DNA from: Micromonospora_G sp044458865
Lineage (GTDB): Bacteria > Actinomycetota > Actinomycetes > Mycobacteriales > Micromonosporaceae
Assembly (NCBI RefSeq): GCF_044458865.1
Contig: NZ_JBITIH010000021.1
Location: 1 to 64,000, forward strand
Reading direction: 5' to 3'
DNA length: 64,000 bases
Shown: positions 60,453 through 64,000 of the stretch, piece after piece
How the letters are laid out: each line of letters begins with the position of its first letter
Position numbering within the stretch: position 1 is the stretch's first letter
Notes under the pieces: model-generated
What the model saw: only the letters and a program-made list of their open reading frames with translations
The model's database searches: none
What the model was told of the DNA's origin: nothing
Position numbers and translations under genes: made by a program

Positions 60453-60660
60453 GTCATTTCTCCATCCGCAGCTCGCCTGCTGTCCCCACTGACAGCGAAG
60501 ATCCACCCCCGGTGGCTCCCGGTCGAGTGTTTCACGCGGGGGAGTGAGCGGGGGTGGTCCAACTCACGGTCTCATCCCAGTGCCGTACAGGCATCGTCGG
60601 GGTGAAGATTTGTGGAGTTGGATAGGAATTCGCCGTTCGTCAATAGTGAAGGGAGTCGCC

Positions 60661-61290
60661 GTGCCTGAGCGCACGAGCGCCACCATGTATTTCGATCCGG
60701 CCTGTCCCTGGGCCTGGGTGACCTCCCGCTGGTTGCTGGAGGTCGAGCAGGTCCGCCCGGTCGACGTCGAATTCCGGGTGATGAGCCTCTCCGTGTTGAA
60801 CGAGGGGCGGGACGAATTACCGGCGGAGTACCGCGAATCGTTGAAAAAGGCGTGGGGGGCGGTGCGGATCTGCATCGCGGTCGAGCAGAAGTACGGGCAG
60901 CAGGCGGTCCGTGACATCTACACCGCGCTCGGCACCCGGATTCACCTCCGCAAGGAGGAACGGGGCCCGGAGATGTACGCTGCCGCGCTCACCGACGCCG
61001 GTCTGGACCCGGCGCTGGCCGAGGCCGCCGACTCCACCGCGTACGACGAGGCGTTGCGGGCCAGCCACGAGGCCGGCATGCGTCCGGTCGGCACCGACGT
61101 CGGCACGCCGGTGATCCACGCTCCCGGCCCGGTCGAGGGGGAGACCGTTGCCTTCTTCGGCCCGGTCGTCACCCCGGCACCGAAGGGCGAGGCGGCCGGC
61201 CGCCTCTGGGACGGCGTACTGCTGGTCGCCGGCACTCCCGGCTTCTACGAGCTGAAGCGCTCGCGCACGGTGGGGCCGGTCTTCGACTGA
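60661..61290 (+). CDS. Mycothiol-dependent nitroreductase-like DsbA family protein
   Basis: A 209-residue thioredoxin-fold protein closely resembling Rv2466c of Mycobacterium: FDPACPWAWVTSRWLLEVEQVRP, VMSLSVLNEGRDELP, GTRIHLRKEE, and GTDVGTPVIH with AFFGPVVTPAPKGEAAG. Rv2466c has CPWC; here the second Cys is Ala (Cys15-Pro-Trp-Ala18), so the enzyme would work by a monothiol route with mycothiol. AAGGGAG precedes the GTG. It likely reduces or detoxifies electrophiles and peroxides. Confidence 0.9.
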   Translation: MPERTSATMYFDPACPWAWVTSRWLLEVEQVRPVDVEFRVMSLSVLNEGRDELPAEYRESLKKAWGAVRICIAVEQKYGQQAVRDIYTALGTRIHLRKEERGPEMYAAALTDAGLDPALAEAADSTAYDEALRASHEAGMRPVGTDVGTPVIHAPGPVEGETVAFFGPVVTPAPKGEAAGRLWDGVLLVAGTPGFYELKRSRTVGPVFD

Positions 61291-61417
61291 CCGGCAGGCG
61301 TGACGGATGCCGTAACCAGGCGGCGTGACCGGGCGGCGGGTGCGCTCGTTGGACCCTGCGTCCGACGCGGCGGCTCCGCCGGCCGCCCGGTCACGACCGA
61401 CCACCGGAGAGGCCCCG

Positions 61418-61681
61418 ATGCCGAAGCAGCACCCTGATCTTGAGCAGCCCCGTGCGTTGCCGGCGGAGGTGGTGGCCCGGAACCTGGGCGGCGCCTACTG
61501 GTCGGTGGACGGCTGCCGGTGGCCCGCGCTGCACCCCGGTCTGCCCGAGCACCTCGCCGACCTGGTCGCCCCGCCGATCGTGGTCGGGGCCGCGCCGGTG
61601 CCGACCAGTGCGCTGCTGGCGAGCGCACCGGTGGCACGCCGCCGGGGCGGGCGGCACCGCCGCCACGCGCCGGCCAACTGA
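61418..61681 (+). CDS. Small hypothetical protein
   Basis: An 87-residue basic protein I do not recognise. It begins MPKQHPDLEQPRALPAEVVA, has a central conserved-looking NLGGAYWSVDGCRWPALHPGL and ends in an Arg/His-rich stretch. GGAGAGGCCCCG gives a ribosome site for the ATG at 61418. It might bind nucleic acid through the basic tail (guess). Confidence 0.6.
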   Translation: MPKQHPDLEQPRALPAEVVARNLGGAYWSVDGCRWPALHPGLPEHLADLVAPPIVVGAAPVPTSALLASAPVARRRGGRHRRHAPAN

Positions 61682-61753
61682 CCGCGCACGTCGAGCACAC
61701 CCAGCGAGTGGACTCGCGTGGGGGATCGACAGCCGGGTACGACGCCCGCCCGG

Positions 61754-61759
61754 TAGCGT
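61754..61759 (+). promoter_or_regulatory. -10 element for leaderless DUF1015 transcript
   Basis: TAGCGT, eight bases, then the ATG at 61768. The same hexamer precedes the kinase gene at 24451. Confidence 0.45.
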
Positions 61760-61767
61760 CACCGGAC

Positions 61768-62967
61768 ATGACGGTCGTACACCCGATCGCCCGGGCCTGG
61801 ATCACCACCGGCGGCACCGGCGCGCAGAACTATGACGAGTTCGCCGACGACGCGGAGATCACCGCGATCATCGAGGCCAACCCGCACAGCGCTCTCGCCA
61901 TCGAGATGCCGCACCGGGCGCCGGAAAGCCTCGGCCGTTCCTTCGCCGAGTCCCTGCCCGACGCCGTGGCCCGGCTGGCCGAGGCGAAGGCCGACGGCAG
62001 CTACACCCCGGCGGAGCAGGTGGTCGTCCTCTACCGGATCAGCTCACCGGTCGACGAGCCCGGCTACGGGATGTTCGCCCTGGTCGACACCGACCAGATC
62101 TCCACCAACGCCGACGAGCCGGGGCTGGTGATCCGCAACGAGGACGTCTTCATCGCCAAGGTCAGGGAGCGGGTCGCTCTCGCCGACGCGACCGGGCACC
62201 TGCTCTCACCCGTACTGCTGCTCCAGACCGGGCGCGGCGACGAGTTGCACGTCGCGCTCGCCGCGGCGACCGACGCGGCCGGGGCGCCCGCCGCGACCGA
62301 CATCGACCAGGCGGGCCGGACGCACGCGATCTGGCTGCTCGGCCCGGGGGCGGCGCAGGACGAGCTACGCGCGCTGGCCGGCGGCGGTGAACTGGTCGTC
62401 GCGGACGGCAACCACCGCAGTCTGGCCGCGCAGACCGGCGGCATTCCGCGCTTCCTCAGCGTGATCACCACACCGGCCTCGGTGGCGATCCAGCCCTACA
62501 ACCGGCTGGTGAGCGAGCTGACCAGCACCCCGGAGGAACTGCTCGACCGGCTCCGGTCGGTCGGGGCACGGGTCGAACCGGTCGACGGGGCGCCGACCGT
62601 GCCGGCACCGGGGGAGCCGGTCAGGCTCTACCTGGCCGGTCGGACGTACGCGGTGACGCTGCCGGGCGCCGACGGCGCGGTGGTGGAGAACCTCGACCAC
62701 GCCCTGGTCGAGCGGGTGCTGCTGCGCGACGCGCTCGGGCTGGACCCGGGCGACAAGCGGATCACGTACGTCGGGGGCGACTACTCCGCCGAGTGGCTCG
62801 CCGGTGAGGTCGACCGGGGGCGGGCGGAGCTGGCCGTGCTGATCGCCCCGGTGACCGTCGACGACTTCGTGGCGGTGAACCTGGCCCGGCAGAAGATGCC
62901 CCGCAAGAGCACCTGGTTCACCCCGAAGGCCCGTGGTGGCCTGGTGTTGGCGGAGCTGAACGCATGA
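61768..62967 (+). CDS. DUF1015 family protein
   Basis: A 399-residue DUF1015 protein: VHPIARAWITTGGTGAQNYDEFADD, then ALAIEMPHRAPESLG, the family motif VVADGNHRSLAAQTG and the end RQKMPRKSTWFTPKARGGLVL. The family may have a serine-kinase-like or ligase-like role, but no reaction is established for actinobacterial members. The frame is open upstream to 61519; the ATG at 61768 is supported by the -10 element and by where similarity begins. It precedes the RpiB gene. Confidence 0.87.
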   Translation: MTVVHPIARAWITTGGTGAQNYDEFADDAEITAIIEANPHSALAIEMPHRAPESLGRSFAESLPDAVARLAEAKADGSYTPAEQVVVLYRISSPVDEPGYGMFALVDTDQISTNADEPGLVIRNEDVFIAKVRERVALADATGHLLSPVLLLQTGRGDELHVALAAATDAAGAPAATDIDQAGRTHAIWLLGPGAAQDELRALAGGGELVVADGNHRSLAAQTGGIPRFLSVITTPASVAIQPYNRLVSELTSTPEELLDRLRSVGARVEPVDGAPTVPAPGEPVRLYLAGRTYAVTLPGADGAVVENLDHALVERVLLRDALGLDPGDKRITYVGGDYSAEWLAGEVDRGRAELAVLIAPVTVDDFVAVNLARQKMPRKSTWFTPKARGGLVLAELNA

Positions 62968-63038
62968 GCCGGGCCGGTACGGATGTGAGCCGGACCTGGT
63001 TGCCGGCGCCTGCGCGTCGCGGCCCCGAAGCGAGCTGA

Positions 63039-63044
63039 GAGACT
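63039..63044 (+). promoter_or_regulatory. -10 element for leaderless rpiB transcript
   Basis: GAGACT, seven bases, then ATG at 63052. Only the A and final T match consensus. Confidence 0.35.
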
Positions 63045-63051
63045 GCCTGCC

Positions 63052-63522
63052 ATGCGCGTCTACCTGGGATCCGACCACGCCGGTTACGAGTTGAAGGTGC
63101 ACCTGGTCAACCACCTGGCCAAGCAGGGCTACGAGGTGGTCGACGTGGGGCCGCACGTGTTCGACCCGGACGACGACTACCCGTCGTTCTGCCTGCACAC
63201 CGGCGACCACGTGGTCGACGACGTGGAGAGCCTCGGGGTCGTGATCGGCGGCTCGGGCAACGGCGAGCAGATCGCCGCGAACAAGGTCGCCGGAGTCCGG
63301 GCGGCACTGGCCTGGAGCGTCGAGACGGCCCAGCTCTCGCGGCAGCACAACGACGCGAACGTGGTCGCGGTCGGCGCCCGCCAGCACACCCTGGACGAGG
63401 CGACCGCGATCGTGGAGGCGTTCCTGACCACGCCGTTCTCCGGCAACGAGCGGCACGCCCGCCGGATCGCCCAGGTCACCGAGTATGAGGAGACCGGCGC
63501 CCTGCCGAGCCTGCCCGCCTGA
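63052..63522 (+). CDS. rpiB: Ribose-5-phosphate isomerase B-like (RpiB/LacAB family)
   Basis: A 156-residue RpiB/LacAB isomerase. The start MRVYLGSDHAGYELKVHLVNHL binds the sugar phosphate; GGSGNGEQIAANKV has Gly-Glu in place of the catalytic Cys-type motif of Escherichia coli RpiB, as in actinobacterial enzymes that use Glu; NDANVVAVGARQHTLDEA and GNERHARRIAQV complete the family. It interconverts ribose- and ribulose-5-phosphate, or a related pair, in the pentose phosphate route. Confidence 0.93.
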   Translation: MRVYLGSDHAGYELKVHLVNHLAKQGYEVVDVGPHVFDPDDDYPSFCLHTGDHVVDDVESLGVVIGGSGNGEQIAANKVAGVRAALAWSVETAQLSRQHNDANVVAVGARQHTLDEATAIVEAFLTTPFSGNERHARRIAQVTEYEETGALPSLPA

Positions 63523-63580
63523 GTCGGTGCACCGGGCGGAGCGGCCCAGAGACCGCCCGCCCGGTTCCCACTCGGAGGCC

Positions 63581-63648
63581 GCCGGCTCGGAGGCCGCGCC
63601 GGCTCAGAGGCCGCGCCGGCTCAGAGGCCGCGCCGGCTCAGAGGCCGC
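63581..63648. repeat. Four 17-bp tandem repeats at the 3' end of the last gene
   Basis: GCCGGCTCRGAGGCCGC is repeated four times (63581, 63598, 63615, 63632) with one G/A change, plus a partial unit before. The stop codon of the minus-strand gene (63640-63638) lies in the last unit. Confidence 0.93.
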
Positions 63649-64000
63649 CCGCCCGGTTTCCGCACGAGCGGACCGGGTCGAGGGTGAAATCAACCGTCGA
63701 CACCAGGCCGGCCGATATCCGCAGCCGTCGGCTCTGCGGCTTCCAACCGTCCCGGGCGACGATTACGTCGTACCGCCCCCGGGGCAGCCAGAGGGCGTAC
63801 CGGCCCTGCTCGTCCGCGCTGAGCGTGTAACCGCTGGTGGGGTCGGTGACCAGGTTGATCTGCACTGTCGCCGGCACCGGGACCGGTGCCCCGGAGCAGG
63901 GCCGGCCGAGTACGGTCCCCTGAATCTTGCCCCAGCTCGGCGGTGGCGCGACGTTCATCGTCACCGGGACCGTCGGCGCCGGGTACGGGATGTCCGCCCG
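63638..64000 (-). CDS. Carboxypeptidase-regulatory-like domain protein (partial)
   Basis: The last 120 codons of a gene that runs off the window: the frame stays open to 64000 (PYPAPTVPVTMNVAPPPSWG), so the GTG at 63964 is not the real start. The visible part is a beta-sandwich of the carboxypeptidase regulatory-like type (GKIQGTVLGRPC, GYTLSADEQGRYALWLPRGRYDVIVARDGWKPQ, STVDFTLDP), common in secreted or surface proteins. The upstream Pro-rich sequence suggests a linker from another domain. The 3' end overlaps the 17-bp repeats. Confidence 0.65.
   Translation of the reverse strand, partial: RADIPYPAPTVPVTMNVAPPPSWGKIQGTVLGRPCSGAPVPVPATVQINLVTDPTSGYTLSADEQGRYALWLPRGRYDVIVARDGWKPQSRRLRISAGLVSTVDFTLDPVRSCGNRAGGL

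Noticed and set aside
58000..60605. 900-codon plus-strand frame opposite pepN
   Set aside because: Same reason: the minus-strand pepN has zinc-peptidase motifs; the antisense frame has none.

Overview
The window is very GC-rich and has the codon bias, frequent GTG starts, leaderless promoters and gene set of an actinomycete. Markers include mycothiol-type DsbA, class F sortase, TreXYZ and OtsAB trehalose synthesis, DUF397/XRE regulators, truncated haemoglobin O and MPWW-type YbjN. Gene order and protein style suggest Micromonosporaceae (Micromonospora or a close relative); this is inference from gene content, not a database match. No prophage, transposase, CRISPR array, rRNA operon or natural-product cluster is visible, so most of the window looks like core or near-core chromosome.

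Layout. 1-3.4 kb: the 3' end of a lysozyme-like secreted protein gene, an alpha/beta hydrolase, a PlsC acyltransferase divergent from a TetR regulator, and a second complete lysozyme-like gene whose last 157 bp repeat the window start. 3.4-9.7 kb: treX-treY-treZ, which makes trehalose from glycogen. 9.7-18.6 kb: a four-part fusion protein (ECF sigma factor, HxxxCxxC motif, membrane helix, GH128-like glycosidase), a DUF305 protein, a MarR/OhrR regulator, an FkbM methyltransferase, a Nudix hydrolase, tRNA-Arg(UCU), a DUF1444 protein and an alpha/beta hydrolase that overlap tail to tail. 18.6-21.7 kb: an SSB gene preceded by two DnaA-box-like sites, then an XRE/DUF397 patch bracketed by repeats and holding decayed reading frames.

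21.6-40.2 kb: cobalamin genes in three groups (cobD-cobQ; cobB-GNAT; cobC-like aminotransferase-cobT-cysG) interspersed with a P-loop kinase, an M20 peptidase, an LPxTG protein, an ATP-dependent DNA ligase, SURF1 and a class A penicillin-binding protein. 40.3-44.3 kb: otsA and an otsB-GH15 fusion, a second trehalose system. 44.6-53.8 kb: EttA-type ABC-F, a thioesterase, YbjN, haemoglobin O, an MFS exporter, MscS, an HNH protein and a class F sortase pair. 53.9-56.8 kb: an Lrp/AsnC regulator divergent from tryptophan dioxygenase and kynureninase. 56.8-64 kb: DUF5130, aminopeptidase N, a mycothiol-dependent DsbA-like protein, DUF1015, an RpiB-like isomerase and a partial surface protein.

Most notable signals: a four-copy family of about 55-bp palindromic repeats built on GGGCCCCTT, with compensating base changes, one copy read in frame as the interdomain linker of CysG and another forming a perfect 32-bp hairpin that contains the stop codons of two convergent genes; the sigma/anti-sigma-like/glycosidase fusion; three conserved enzymes that have lost a key residue (CobB glutaminase Cys, DsbA-like resolving Cys, tryptophan dioxygenase distal His); and a recurrent TANNNT-N6-8-start architecture pointing to many leaderless mRNAs.
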